DNA from: Streptomyces sp. DHE7-1
GTDB taxonomy: Bacteria > Actinomycetota > Actinomycetes > Streptomycetales > Streptomycetaceae
Length of the DNA stretch: 64,000 nucleotides
Assembly (NCBI GenBank): GCA_016432725.1
Contig: JACJDG010000003.1
Location: forward strand, 2,790,001 to 2,854,000
Direction of reading: 5' to 3'
Shown here piece by piece: positions 1-8,692 of the stretch. Position 1 is the first letter of the stretch. Each line of letters begins with the position of its first letter. A program made the translations under genes and the position numbers. Under the pieces are notes generated by a model. That model saw nothing but the letters and a program-made list of their open reading frames with translations, had not been told where the DNA came from and ran no database searches.

Positions 1-698
1 TACTGCCGGGAGACCTCGGAGACCACCTGATGCGGCACACGGTCGAGGACGGTCACCAGGGTGACGTCGTACTCCTTGGCCGTGCGCAGCAGATGCCAGG
101 GCACGGCGTCGGCGTAACGGGCGGCCGTGGTGACCATGATCCAGATGTCGGCGGCGCAGATCAGCTCGGCGGCCAGGACCCGGTTGTCGGAGAGCAGCGA
201 GTCGATGTCGGGGGCGTCGAGCAGGGCGAGTCCGCGCGGAAGGCTCTCGGCGGTCTCGACGCGCAGCACGCGCGCGGGAGCCTCGCCGGGGAGCAGCAGG
301 TCGTCTCCCGCGTCCGGCTCGTGTCCCCACACGCGCGTGAGGTCGGGCAGCACGCGCATCGAGCTGAACCAGTGATGATCCTCCGGATGGCAGACCAGGA
401 CCGGTGTCCGGGTCGTCGGCCGGAGCACGCCCGCCTGGCTGACCCGGCGCCCCACGACGGAGTTCACGAGGGTCGACTTGCCGGCCCCGGTCGACCCTCC
501 GACGACTGCCAGCAGAGGGGCGCCGGGGTCCCTTAGTCGGGGCACCAGGTAGTCGTCGAGCTGCGCGAGCAGCTCGTCACGGTTCGCACGCGCGCGTGGG
601 GCCCCGGCCAGGGGGAGCGGAAAGCGTGCGGCGGCGACACGGTCGCGCAGAGCGGAGAGTGTGTCGAGCAGCTGAGGCCGAACGTCCAAGGTCACCAC
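1..698 (-). CDS. P-loop GTPase / dynamin-like protein, C-terminus off the left edge
   Basis: The first about 232 residues of a minus-strand protein are visible; the rest lies beyond position 1. A clear P-loop ([10 protein letters not shown], lysine near residue 74) is followed by LVNSVVGRR. About 90 residues later comes a LLDAPDIDS stretch that fits the switch-II region of a GTPase. This is the pattern of dynamin/YfjP-like GTPases common in Streptomyces, which are thought to act at membranes. The GTG start at 698 is the first start in frame after an upstream stop; a second GTG follows directly at 695. The GTPase assignment rests on the P-loop. The exact subfamily and partner are not determinable from the fragment. 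Confidence 0.75.
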   Translation of the reverse strand, partial: MVTLDVRPQLLDTLSALRDRVAAARFPLPLAGAPRARANRDELLAQLDDYLVPRLRDPGAPLLAVVGGSTGAGKSTLVNSVVGRRVSQAGVLRPTTRTPVLVCHPEDHHWFSSMRVLPDLTRVWGHEPDAGDDLLLPGEAPARVLRVETAESLPRGLALLDAPDIDSLLSDNRVLAAELICAADIWIMVTTAARYADAVPWHLLRTAKEYDVTLVTVLDRVPHQVVSEVSRQ

Positions 699-970
699 AT
701 GTGAAGAATGCCCAATTTTAGGGGAATTCTGAAGCATATGGACATCTCAGCGCGCCGATGGAACACATCGGACGTAAGGGACGACTGGTACGAGGGCACA
801 GTCCAGGCATAACGAGTGCACAACACCCGGTGCGTCGGAGGCCAAAAGCGGTGCACGATTCGTACCTGCCTGCGATTATCAGGACCGCTTCACCGAACCT
901 CCACATCGAGCCACGGAGGCGAAGCGACAGGGTCAGGGAACAAGGAGCTTTATCCTTGTCCCGCCACCAG

Positions 971-1043
971 GCCCCCGTAGCTCAGTGGATAGAGCAGGCG
1001 CCTTCTAAGCGCTTGGCCGCAGGTTCGAGTCCTGCCGGGGGCG
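971..1043 (+). tRNA. tRNA-Arg (anticodon TCT)
   Basis: A full cloverleaf can be drawn. The acceptor arm is GCCCCCG/CGGGGGC with discriminator G. The D arm is GCTC/GAGC. The anticodon stem GGCGC/GCGCT closes the loop CTTCTAA, with TCT at 1004-1006. The T arm is GCAGG-TTCGAGT-CCTGC. It decodes AGA, a rare codon in high-GC genomes. CCA is not encoded. A strong hairpin follows directly. Confidence 0.95.
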
Positions 1044-1052
1044 CTCTCCCTC

Positions 1053-1075
1053 AGCCCTCCCCCGGGAGGGCTTTT
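1053..1075 (+). terminator. Terminator of tRNA-Arg
   Basis: An inverted repeat AGCCCTCC / GGAGGGCT with a four-base loop begins 10 bases after the tRNA and is followed by TTTT. It is a compact Rho-independent terminator for the tRNA transcript. Confidence 0.8.
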
Positions 1076-1444
1076 CGCTGCTCAGGACGGGCGCCGGCCG
1101 ACACGACGAAGCCCCGGTCGGGCCCCTGGTGATCAAGGGCGGACTCCGGGGCCACGTGGCTGTCACCGGGTTTCGCGGGCGGCCGTGGCGAAAACGTGTC
1201 GAAGATCGCGGCCGCTGGAAGATCGGCCGGCATCCGGCACCCCGGTCGCCCGCGACTTTCAGTCGCCGTTTCGGCCGGCATCCGCCCACCGACACGCCGG
1301 GCGCGGGTCGCCAGGTGCGCGGCCGGCGCCGGCAGGTCATCTCTAGGCCATCGACGACGCCCGACGGTCGGTCAGGTCTTGGAAGAGTCTCCGAGCCGCC
1401 CCCGGACAGGCCGAGGATGAAAGGCCCGTGCCCTACGAGTCGCG
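1076..1444. other. Non-coding stretch between tRNA-Arg and DUF998 gene
   Basis: I see no convincing gene. Open frames on both strands lack conserved domains and ribosome sites. A 13-bp direct repeat CGGCCGGCATCCG occurs at 1224-1236 and 1272-1284. The stretch is bounded on the right by a tRNA-like 3' fragment, so it could be the remnant interior of a lost tRNA-targeted element. Confidence 0.4.
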
Positions 1445-1488
1445 CATCCTCAACTGCTCGGCCACTGGCTCGAATCCTGTCAGGGGCG
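1445..1488 (+). repeat. Degenerate tRNA 3'-half (possible attachment-site scar)
   Basis: About 44 bases align with the tRNA-Arg at 971-1043 from just before the anticodon loop to the acceptor end, with roughly 32 of 44 identities by eye. The T arm (GGCTCGAATCC) and the GGGGCG end are recognisable. There is no matching D arm or 5' acceptor strand, so it is not a functional tRNA. Its right end overlaps the stop codon of the DUF998 gene. Confidence 0.4.
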
Positions 1489-2181
1489 TGAGTCTGCGTC
1501 CTCGCGCTCCGCAGGGCCTGTTGCCGGTGCGGGTGTGTAGGGCTTGGCGTCATCGGGGGTTCGGTGGGGCAGGGCCAGGGTGCCGGCTGCCAGGGTCCAG
1601 GCGAGGAGGGGGAACGCCGCTACTCGCTCCATGCCGCCCATGCCGAGCCCGAGATAGTGGTGGGAGAGATAGAGGCCGAAGGCCGTGACCGCCACCGCGC
1701 CCAGCAGGACGGCCGTCCATCGCAGTGGACTCGGCACCTCGCATGCCAGGCCGGCTCCCGCCAGCAGAAGACCCGTGTTGCCCAGCGCCATGATGAGCAC
1801 GGCGCCCAGGATGTGCTGGTTCTCGTGCACGTCCGCAGGTGCCAGCCCGGCCAGCGTGAATCCCACGCCGGCGCAGGCCAGCAGGAACCGGGCCGCGACC
1901 GCGGTGACGCCCTTGCGCCATGCGGCGCCGGTGAGGACGACGCCGACGACGAGCAGTACGCCCAGGACGATGAACGAGGCGTTCATCAGGCCGTGCTGAG
2001 GGGAACAGATGTAGCGCGGTTCGGGATCCGGCTGCATGGCGCAGCGAGCGTTGCCCAGGTCGCTGATGTTGTTGCGGGCCCAGCTGTACGGTCTCGCCCA
2101 GGCCGACTCGACGATCAGGTGGATCACGAAGAACTGCACCACGCCCACGATCCATGCGGCGTACCCGATCCGGGTCTTCAA
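1480..2181 (-). CDS. DUF998 family integral membrane protein
   Basis: A 233-residue protein with about six hydrophobic segments. It begins with a membrane helix (YAAWIVGVVQFFVIHLI), followed by a loop with WARNNISDLGNARC. That loop and the spacing of the helices are typical of the DUF998 family (PF06197), whose biochemical role is unknown. The frame is open to a GTG at 2235, but I prefer the TTG at 2181. GAGAGGGGAC lies just upstream of it, and it starts immediately before the first helix. The C-terminal 25 residues are hydrophilic. No operon partner is evident. Confidence 0.75.
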   Translation of the reverse strand: MKTRIGYAAWIVGVVQFFVIHLIVESAWARPYSWARNNISDLGNARCAMQPDPEPRYICSPQHGLMNASFIVLGVLLVVGVVLTGAAWRKGVTAVAARFLLACAGVGFTLAGLAPADVHENQHILGAVLIMALGNTGLLLAGAGLACEVPSPLRWTAVLLGAVAVTAFGLYLSHHYLGLGMGGMERVAAFPLLAWTLAAGTLALPHRTPDDAKPYTPAPATGPAEREDADSRP

Positions 2182-2324
2182 CCGACCGTCCCCTCTCGCA
2201 CGACCGACGTGTGTCACGTGCGAACAGCGGATCACGGACGGCCGGCCTCAGGCACTCCGGCGGGCCCCCGAACCCGAGGTGGGGCAGACCCTACGTACAG
2301 CCGCGTCGGCTCGAGCCTCGCCGC

Positions 2325-3130
2325 TCAGTGGCAGTCGAAGCGCCAGTCCCACGGTCGGCCCGGGCACCGGCGGCAGTGGAAGAAGTAGACGCCGCCGCAG
2401 TCGCCGAGCTGGATGTCGCCGGTGATGGTCAGGAGGTGCTCCATGCGGTGGCCGCTCTCGCTGTTCGGCCAGTCGGCGGGCTGGGTCCAGGCGGGCCAGC
2501 CGCCGACCTTCGTGCCGATGATGTTGGAGTCCGGTGGCCATTTCGAGCCGCCCGACGGGAGCCGGAGACGGGGTTCCCAGGTCTCCCGGACGTCCCGGGC
2601 AGATCGAGCCACCTCGGGTAGTCATCCGCGGCGGCCGGGGACAGCGTGGACGGTGCCGGCATGTGGTCCTCGTCGTACTCGCCCTCGCCCGCCTCGGGGA
2701 TCTCCGGCAGCAGCCCTCCCCTCACGACCTCCGTCTCGTTGCGCCAGTACAGCCTCGGCATCACCGGCCCGGGGTCCTGCTCGTGGATCAGCGCGCACCA
2801 CACGAGCTGCAGCAGGTCCTTGCCCTCCGGGAACTCCAGGCCCGGCACGTCCCTTGCGAAGAGCTGGAGGATCGGCACCATCGGCACCGCGCCCGGCACG
2901 ATCTCGGTGCGGTTGCGCCAGTCGGTTCCGAACGTCCAGTGGTCCTCCTGCGCGCAGTACGGCCACGGCTCGTCCACGGGCCAGAGCAACCCGCCGCCGA
3001 GCGAGCTCTCCCGTGGGCCGGGGTCGCCCGGCTCCGGGTTGAGGAGGACGGTTTCCCGGGCGAGACTCGCGTACTCCGGTATCAGTGAGCGCAGGTCCTT
3101 CGCGGGCGACTCGGTTGCCTCGCCGGGCAT
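2325..3130 (-). CDS. YwqG-like / DUF1963 protein, frame interrupted
   Basis: The ATG at 3130 is preceded by GAGGAGCC. The product is rich in Trp, Pro and Asp and contains GGGLLWPVDEPWP and later GTKVGGWPAWTQ and GDCGGVYFFHC. This layout matches DUF1963 (YwqG) proteins, which are cytosolic and of unknown function. The reading frame breaks near 2597 at a GGG run: the first frame ends up nonsensical, while the -1 neighbour continues with DVRETWEPRLRLP. One missing G explains the break. The restored length is about 268 residues, which is normal for the family. The frameshift is probably a sequencing error. Confidence 0.7.
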
Positions 3131-3498
3131 CGCGGCTCCTCGGGTGTACGAAGATCGTCGGGTGTCGCGGGGCACGTTAGTGCCTGGCACCGACAGCCCC
3201 TTGCGGCCGCTGCCGGCTCCTCCTCCGTGCGATGCCCGAGGTCCATGCAGCCGCGTTCGGAGCCTTCCGCGGCCAGTCACCTTTCGGCCAACATGCCCTG
3301 ATAGCTGAGGTTTGGGAAGAATTTCGTTGACTGGAGCGTCCGATGTGGATCAGGCTCACCTGGTCGGCGGGAAGATCATCAGCCGACAGCGCACACGGCA
3401 CTGACCAGCCAGTCGCGCTCCATCGCGGTTCCGGCGTGACGGCCCAGCGCCGAACGGGGTGTCCGGACACCGCTCACTCCTGAGGGGGAAACTCAGTC
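3131..3498. other. Divergent intergenic region
   Basis: About 370 bases lie between the start of the YwqG-like gene (minus) and the DUF2690 gene (plus). It must hold both promoters. I see no clear -10/-35 pair, operator palindrome, RNA gene or small coding frame with a ribosome site. Confidence 0.4.
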
Positions 3499-3948
3499 AT
3501 GCGCAAGACCACAGCCAGACTGGCGCTCGTCGGTGTGGCGGCGGCGACGCTGTCGATGGTTCCGCTGGCCGGTACGTCGTACGCCGCCGGCTGTTCCGGT
3601 GCCGGGTGCGACAACAAGGGCCCGGCCACCTACAAGTGCGACGACAGCAGCTCGACCAAGCGGACGGTGAACAGCAACGGCCGCGTGGCGGAACTGCGTT
3701 GGTCGGCCGACTGCCTGGCCGGCTGGGTACGCGTCAAGAACAACGCGGACCCGTCGGTCTACGACTCCACCGCGACCATCGAGAAGTGGAGCCTCGACGG
3801 CAAGCTGCTCAAGTCCCTGTCGGTGAGGACGCCCAACTACGGCAAGACCGACTGGTCGAACATGCTCGGCGGTCCGGAGTACAAGTACCGCGTGTGCGTG
3901 CGCTTCGACAGCGACCTGTACCCGCTGCAGTGCAGCAGCAAGTTCTAG
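3499..3948 (+). CDS. Secreted DUF2690 family protein
   Basis: 149 residues with a Sec signal peptide (MRKTTARLALVGVAAATLSM, likely cut after SYA-A near residue 30). The mature part has six cysteines (GCSGAGC, YKCDD, ADCLAGW, RVCVRF, QCSSKF). The motif VAELRWSADCLAGWVRVKN is the hallmark of DUF2690 (PF10901), a family of small extracellular actinobacterial proteins of unknown function. The even number of cysteines suggests disulfide bonds. A GAGGGGG element sits about ten bases before the ATG. It stands alone and ends before a strong hairpin. Confidence 0.85.
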   Translation: MRKTTARLALVGVAAATLSMVPLAGTSYAAGCSGAGCDNKGPATYKCDDSSSTKRTVNSNGRVAELRWSADCLAGWVRVKNNADPSVYDSTATIEKWSLDGKLLKSLSVRTPNYGKTDWSNMLGGPEYKYRVCVRFDSDLYPLQCSSKF

Positions 3949-4024
3949 TAAGGCCTCCCGTGACGCCGGCCCACAGCTCGGCCGGCTGACCGGAACTCGC
4001 CGGTACGCACCGGTCCTCACGCGC

Positions 4025-4060
4025 GGCCCGTATCCGTCCTCCACGGCTCGGATACGGGCC
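4025..4060 (+). terminator. Terminator after DUF2690 gene
   Basis: A perfect 12-bp inverted repeat, GGCCCGTATCCG / CGGATACGGGCC, with a 12-base loop, 76 bases past the stop codon. There is no T tract, as is common in Streptomyces. Confidence 0.65.
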
Positions 4061-4236
4061 CGCCTGCTGCGGGCGGGGAGACAGGCGGGCACCACCGCCC
4101 GGCGGATCTCGTACGGCGGCAGAGGCTCACCGGCCCGGCGACTCGAGCGCCCAGGGCCTCACGGGCTCAGGAGCCGTGCGCCACCGTGGGCGAAATTGCC
4201 TGGCGGTCCGGTCCCGCGGGAGCGGAGACTCGGGGC

Positions 4237-4852
4237 GTGGCTGATATGGGGCGTTCCGGGACGCGGTCGGTGTGTGGGCGGCCGGTGGGGACGGTGAGCC
4301 CGCGCGGGAGCTGGCCGGGCGGTTGTCCGTGCGGGTGGCCGTGCTGCTCGAAGGGCCGAGCGACGTCGCCGCGCTCGGTGCTCTCGCGGCGCGCCGGGGC
4401 GGGATCTGGCGGCCGAAGGGGTTTGCGTGGTGTCGATGGGCGGTGCCATGAGTGTGGGGCACTTCGCCCGGGTTCTCGGGCCGCCCGGGCTGGGGCTGCG
4501 GCTCACAGGGCTGTGCGATGAGGCGGAACGTGGTTTCTACGTCCGTGGGCTGGAGCGGGCCGGTGCCGCGTGGCAGGGGTTCTTCGTCTGTGCGGCGGAT
4601 CTGGAGGACGAGCTCATCCGCGCCCTGGGCGTGACGCGGGTGGCGGAGCTCGTCCGGGCGGAGGGCGACGAGCGGGCCCTGCAGACGTTTCTGCGTCAGC
4701 CCGCGCAGCAGGGCCGTACCGCGCAGCAGCAGTTGCGGCGCTTCTTCGGCACCAAGAAGGGACGGAAGATCCACTACGGCCGGGTGCTGGTGGAGGCGCT
4801 CGAGGCCGATCGCGCACCGGCGCCGCTCGACGGTCTGCTGGCCGCTCTCTGA
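4237..4852 (+). CDS. OLD-type TOPRIM domain protein, frame interrupted twice
   Basis: The product restored across two breaks (about 204 residues) contains VRVAVLLEGPSDVAAL, the TOPRIM glutamate motif. It then has VVSMGGAMSVGHFARVLG and GLCDEAE, and ends with FGTKKGRKIHYGRVL. This matches the C-terminal TOPRIM nuclease domain of OLD-family proteins, here without an attached ABC-type ATPase. Breaks: near 4250 (MADMG must join AFRDAV) and near 4398 (RRG must join RDLAAEG). Both fall in G runs and each is fixed by one extra base. The suggested start is GTG at 4237. Biochemical role is unknown; nuclease activity is inference from the fold. Confidence 0.65.
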
Positions 4853-4859
4853 CGCGCGC

Positions 4860-5264
4860 TCAGACGCCGGCCCGCCGGCTGTCCCGTGTCGCCGCGTTGA
4901 TCACGGCGCAGACGACGGAGGTCGCGACGAGGCTTCCGATCAGCACCATGCCCACGCCGACCACGAAGAGGCCGCTGGAGTCGTCCGACCAGTCGTAGTA
5001 CGCGGCGATGGTGAGGCCGGCCGAGGTGCCGAGCACCGCGGCCGCGTCGTGGTGCCGGAACGCCGCCCAGCACACCGGTGCCAGGAGTGTCAGGACGAGC
5101 CCGATGACCTGCCACGCCTCGTACGGGCCGGTCGTCGAGCCGTCGGGGTGGACGTCCCGGTGCTGGTCCCAGCCCAGCCAGGCCGCCCACAACGCCATCG
5201 ACACGCCGGCCAGGACGAGGATCGACAACAGCTGCTGGGCGGGCTTCCGCGGTTCTCTGCTCAT
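4860..5264 (-). CDS. Small integral membrane protein
   Basis: 134 residues with about four hydrophobic segments (LLSILVLAGVSMALWAAWL, VIGLVLTLLAPVCWAAF, AAVLGTSAGLTIAAYY, GVGMVLIGSLVATSVVCAVI) and a basic tail. A hydrophilic loop after the first helix contains DQHRDVHPDGSTTGPYE. No known family is recognised. It converges with the TOPRIM gene, leaving only seven bases between stop codons. The start ATG at 5264 is the first in frame. Confidence 0.65.
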   Translation of the reverse strand: MSREPRKPAQQLLSILVLAGVSMALWAAWLGWDQHRDVHPDGSTTGPYEAWQVIGLVLTLLAPVCWAAFRHHDAAAVLGTSAGLTIAAYYDWSDDSSGLFVVGVGMVLIGSLVATSVVCAVINAATRDSRRAGV

Positions 5265-5359
5265 GGGTCAAGCGTCGCGGCCCGCCCCGGTACGCGAACA
5301 GGGCGCTGGTACTCAGGTCCACCCGAGTACATCAGCGCCCCGTCCGCCGGGTCTTCCGC

Positions 5360-7372
5360 TCAGGCCGCCAGTTCCGGAGTCGTCTCCTCCGCGCGTTCCG
5401 CCGCCGCCTTCGCCGCCAGGGCGTTCACGGACTCGTTGAAGCGCTCCATGGAGGTCGGGTGGTCGGGCCCCAGGACGTACTCCTTGAGGGTGCGGCGGTC
5501 CAGGGCCATGGGGTCGGTGTGCGGGGCACGGACCGAGTCCAGGATCTCCGTCAGGCGGGCGCACTCGCTGTCGAGGAGGTAGGCGCCGCCGGCCGTGGTG
5601 TAGGCGGCCCGGAACTCGTGGTCGGGCAGGTCGTGGGCGTTGGTCAGGACGTACGGCTTGAGGCTGGCCACGAAGTCGGCGACCACCGAGGAGACGTCGC
5701 TGATGAGGATGTCCGCCTGGTTGAAGCACTCGTAGAGGGTGGGCAGCTGCTTGAGGATCACGTTGTGGCGGACCGGCCCCCGGGTCTCCCAGAAGATGCG
5801 GTGCCACTCGGCGCGCAGCTCCTGCCATTCGGCCGCCCCCGCGCGGTCCGGCACCCGGGCCTCGCGCATCTGCTCGGCGTCGTCGCCGCCGTGCCGGCCG
5901 GCCAGCTCGTCGAGGCGGGCCTGTATCTCCTTGAGGCGGGGCTTGGCGGCGGCGACCGCGGCCTCCGCCTCGGCGGCGCCGCGCTGCTCGTTGTCCGCGC
6001 GCAGCAGCTCGCGGATCTCCTTGTCGGCCTGGGCCGCCTCGGCCGAGCGCTTGCCGGTGAGCGGGTGCGGCTTGTAGACGACGCGGACGTTCTCCGCGAG
6101 GAGCTTCTCGACCAGGCGGACGCCCATCGGGATCAGCGAGGTGTGGCAGTCGTCGTCGCTCCAGCCCTCCCAGGTCGGCGCGTACAGGACGACGGGCAGC
6201 GGGCCGGGCGTGTGGTCGGCGTGCAGCCGGATCGGGGAGAGCTGGGGGCGGCCCACCTCCACGATGGCGCTGTCGCTGATGGCGTGCCGCACCCGCTGGT
6301 AGCGATCGCGGCCGGCCCGGCCGGCCACCCATATCTCGTCGTAGACCTTGCTGACCCGGTTGCTGCTGGCGAGCTTGTCGCTGTCGCCGTGGCCGATGAA
6401 GACGTGCTTGGCCTCGGCCACCCGCAGCATGTGCACGTTCTTGCCCGCGTTGCCCGGGTAGAGCACGACGCGCACACCGGAGAGTTCGAGTTCGGCCAGG
6501 TCGTCGGCCTTCGGCACGCAGACCACCGGGATCCAGGTCCGGCTGAGGTATCGGAACGAGGCCCGCTCCCGGAGGATGATCACCGGGCGCATGTCGAGCT
6601 GCTCCAGCGTCTCGATCCACATGTTGACCTGGTACATGAAGTCGCGGGAGACGGCCGCGAAGCTGAAGTAGAGGGCCACCTCGGGGCGGTATCCGGCGAG
6701 CTGCCGGTTGACCTCGGCGAACACCTCGTCCTTCGCGGGCATGCGGCGGGCCTTGCGGTACTGCTCCAGCAGCAGGACGACGGCCGCGGTGGTGACGCCG
6801 ACGGTGACGGCGAAGGCCGCGTACGCCGGCTGCCAGGTGCCGGCCGCCAGCGCGGCGAGGAGCCCGGCGTGGGCCGGCAGGTCGAGGTGGAGGAGCTTGC
6901 GCAGGAACCGCCGGTAGAGGAGGGCGGGCGGCTGCTTGGGTATGGGCAGCCCGCCCATGTCGAGGTTGCGGACGACCAGCGGCAGCACCCGGCGCTGGCG
7001 GATCGCGTGGTGCACCGCCGTGTACAGCATCATCATCGCGAAGTGGGCGCTGAAGACGGCGAGCGCCGCCACCAGGACCGCCTCCGGCGCGTCCATCCGG
7101 CTGGCCAGCGCGAGCAGCATCACCGTGCGCACCGCGAACCGCAGCGGCCTGGTGAGCTGCAGCGCGGCGAGCCTGCGCACGAATCCCGGAGCCCTGGAGT
7201 GCAGCACCTCGTCCACCACGTACGTCACCGCCGACGCCACGGCGAAGGCTCGCCAGTCGGGCAGCAGCGCGAAGACGGGCAGCGCCGCGAAGCCCGCGCC
7301 GAGCAGGAGCACGAGCAGCAGCTCGGTCACCCCGCGCACACGCAGGGCACCGCACAACCGACGGATCGTCAT
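5360..7372 (-). CDS. CDP-glycerol glycerophosphotransferase-like membrane enzyme
   Basis: About 670 residues. The N-terminal 200 carry several membrane helices. The C-terminal part is a TagB/TagF-like GT-B domain (PF04464). Typical pieces are HGDSDKLASSNRVSKVYDEI, VLYAPTWEGWSDDDC and DILISDVSSVVADF, the last being the conserved nucleotide-binding end. Members transfer glycerophosphate or related polyol-phosphates to wall polymers at the membrane. A charged, Ala/Glu-rich insert (residues about 465-515) separates the two halves of the domain. I place the start at ATG 7372, where GAGGAAA precedes it, rather than GTG 7405, which lacks a ribosome site. The substrate is inferred from the family only. 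Confidence 0.8.
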   Translation of the reverse strand: MTIRRLCGALRVRGVTELLLVLLLGAGFAALPVFALLPDWRAFAVASAVTYVVDEVLHSRAPGFVRRLAALQLTRPLRFAVRTVMLLALASRMDAPEAVLVAALAVFSAHFAMMMLYTAVHHAIRQRRVLPLVVRNLDMGGLPIPKQPPALLYRRFLRKLLHLDLPAHAGLLAALAAGTWQPAYAAFAVTVGVTTAAVVLLLEQYRKARRMPAKDEVFAEVNRQLAGYRPEVALYFSFAAVSRDFMYQVNMWIETLEQLDMRPVIILRERASFRYLSRTWIPVVCVPKADDLAELELSGVRVVLYPGNAGKNVHMLRVAEAKHVFIGHGDSDKLASSNRVSKVYDEIWVAGRAGRDRYQRVRHAISDSAIVEVGRPQLSPIRLHADHTPGPLPVVLYAPTWEGWSDDDCHTSLIPMGVRLVEKLLAENVRVVYKPHPLTGKRSAEAAQADKEIRELLRADNEQRGAAEAEAAVAAAKPRLKEIQARLDELAGRHGGDDAEQMREARVPDRAGAAEWQELRAEWHRIFWETRGPVRHNVILKQLPTLYECFNQADILISDVSSVVADFVASLKPYVLTNAHDLPDHEFRAAYTTAGGAYLLDSECARLTEILDSVRAPHTDPMALDRRTLKEYVLGPDHPTSMERFNESVNALAAKAAAERAEETTPELAA

Positions 7373-7567
7373 GGGCAAGGTTTCCTCTTCCGGGCAGGCG
7401 TGCACGTTGGGGGCAAACGCCGTTGTTCGTCAGTTCGACTCAGTAAGAGGACGAAGAGTTGTACACCGGATCGAAAGAAGCAGTTCAGATTCCGTTTCCC
7501 CGGGTATTCGATTGAGTTGGGGCCTTCGACCGGCGGGTACAGTCGCGGCGGGGAAGGGAGAGGTCAC

Positions 7568-8524
7568 GTGCGACTTCGCTGCGCGGTGCTGGACGACTAC
7601 CAGGGGTGGCCACCGCCTCCGCCGACTGGTCGGTGCTCGGGGACGAGGTGGAGGTCGTCGCGCTGCGCGAGCACCTGGAGGGCGAGGAGGCCCTCGCCGC
7701 GGCCCTCGCCGACTACGACATCGTCGTCACGCTGCGCGAACGCGCCCCTTCCCCGGCTCGCTGATCGCCCGCCTGCCCCGGCTGAGGCTGCTCGTCGCCT
7801 CCGGGATGCGCAACAGCGTCATCGACTACACCGCCGCCGAGGCGCACGGGGTCACCGTGTGCGGTACGGCGAGTTCGTCGACGCCTCCCGTGGAGCTGAC
7901 CTGGGCGCTGCTGCTGGGCCTGGCCCGCGGGATCGTCCAGGAGAGCGAGGCGCTGCGCTCGGGCGGGCCCTGGCAGTCCACCGTCGGCGCCGATCTGCAC
8001 GGGCAGCGGCTCGGCCTGCTGGGCCTCGGGAAGATCGGCAGCCGGGTGGCGCGGATCGGGCTCGCCTTCGGCATGCGGGTGAGCGCCTGGAGCCGGAACC
8101 TGACCGGGGAGCGGGCCGAGGAGGTCGGGGTGGAACCGGCCGCCTCCAAGGAGGACCTCCTGGCGACGAGCGACTTCGTCTCCGTCCATCTGGCCCTCGG
8201 CGAGCGCACGCGCGGTCTGGTCGGCGCGGCCGAACTCGCCCTCATGAAGCCGACCGCCTACCTGGTAAACACCTCCCGCGCCGCGATCGTGGACCAGGAA
8301 GCCCTGCTGGCCGCGCTGCGCGGGGCCGGATCGCCGGGGCCGGCATCGACGTCTTCGACCTCGAGCCGCTGCCCGCGTCCCACCCGATGCGCACCGCGCC
8401 CCGCCTCCTCGCCACGCCCCACCTCGGCTATGTCTCACGGGCCAACTACGCGACCTACTACGGCCAGGCGGTGGAGGACATCCAGGCGTACCTGGCCGGG
8501 TCCCCGGTACGGCGGCTGCCCTGA
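7568..8524 (+). CDS. D-isomer-specific 2-hydroxyacid dehydrogenase, frame interrupted three times
   Basis: Restored length is about 319 residues. It has the NAD-binding turn GLLGLGKIGSRVARIG, the loop NTSRAAIVDQEALLAALRGG and the end segment TPHLGYVSRANY with the catalytic-histidine region. These are the marks of the 2-hydroxyacid dehydrogenase family (PF00389/PF02826), which reduces 2-keto acids with NAD(P)H in the cytosol. The frame breaks near 7605 (QG|VATASADW), 7747 (RERAP|FPGSL) and 8324 (LRG|GRIAGAGIDV). Each break is in a G or C run and is cured by one base. Three breaks in one otherwise intact gene point to sequencing error. Substrate unknown. Confidence 0.8.
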   Translation: MRLRCAVLDDYQGWPPPPPTGRCSGTRWRSSRCASTWRARRPSPRPSPTTTSSSRCANAPLPRLADRPPAPAEAARRLRDAQQRHRLHRRRGARGHRVRYGEFVDASRGADLGAAAGPGPRDRPGERGAALGRALAVHRRRRSARAAARPAGPREDRQPGGADRARLRHAGERLEPEPDRGAGRGGRGGTGRLQGGPPGDERLRLRPSGPRRAHARSGRRGRTRPHEADRLPGKHLPRRDRGPGSPAGRAARGRIAGAGIDVFDLEPLPASHPMRTAPRLLATPHLGYVSRANYATYYGQAVEDIQAYLAGSPVRRLP

Positions 8525-8608
8525 CGTTCCGGAGTACGGCGGCCGGCGTTCGGCTCGCGCCGTGGCGGCCGGTGCGCCCCGTTGAACGGGTGATCCGCGT
8601 CCGGTCGG

Positions 8609-8636
8609 CGTGACCAGCCCGCTGCCGGTCCGTTGA
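8609..8636 (+). promoter_or_regulatory. Sigma-BldN-like promoter of the ChpG-like chaplin
   Basis: CGTGAC at 8609-8614 and CGTTGA at 8631-8636 are separated by exactly 16 bases, close to the published sigma-BldN (AdsA) pattern CGTAAC-N16-CGTTGA as I recall it. It ends 56 bases before the chaplin start codon. A second CCCGTTGAACGGG copy at 8579-8591 lacks a matching -35. Confidence 0.6.
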
Positions 8637-8692
8637 ACGGGGAGTGCGGCGGCCGGTCCTGCTGCCGTACCCCCGACCAGAAGGAGAACCTG

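Noticed and set aside
1005..1553. Minus-strand open frame covering the tRNA
   Set aside because: It overlaps tRNA-Arg and its terminator and has low-complexity Arg/Pro content with no ribosome site.
5459..8524. Very long plus-strand open frame (over 1000 codons) opposite the glycerophosphotransferase gene
   Set aside because: It is antisense to a gene with clear domains, has no recognisable motif and very skewed composition. Such shadows are common in high-GC DNA.
8579..8591. CCCGTTGAACGGG as a second chaplin promoter
   Set aside because: It contains CGTTGA, but the sequence 16 bases upstream does not resemble the -35. It may be a chance palindrome or an operator.
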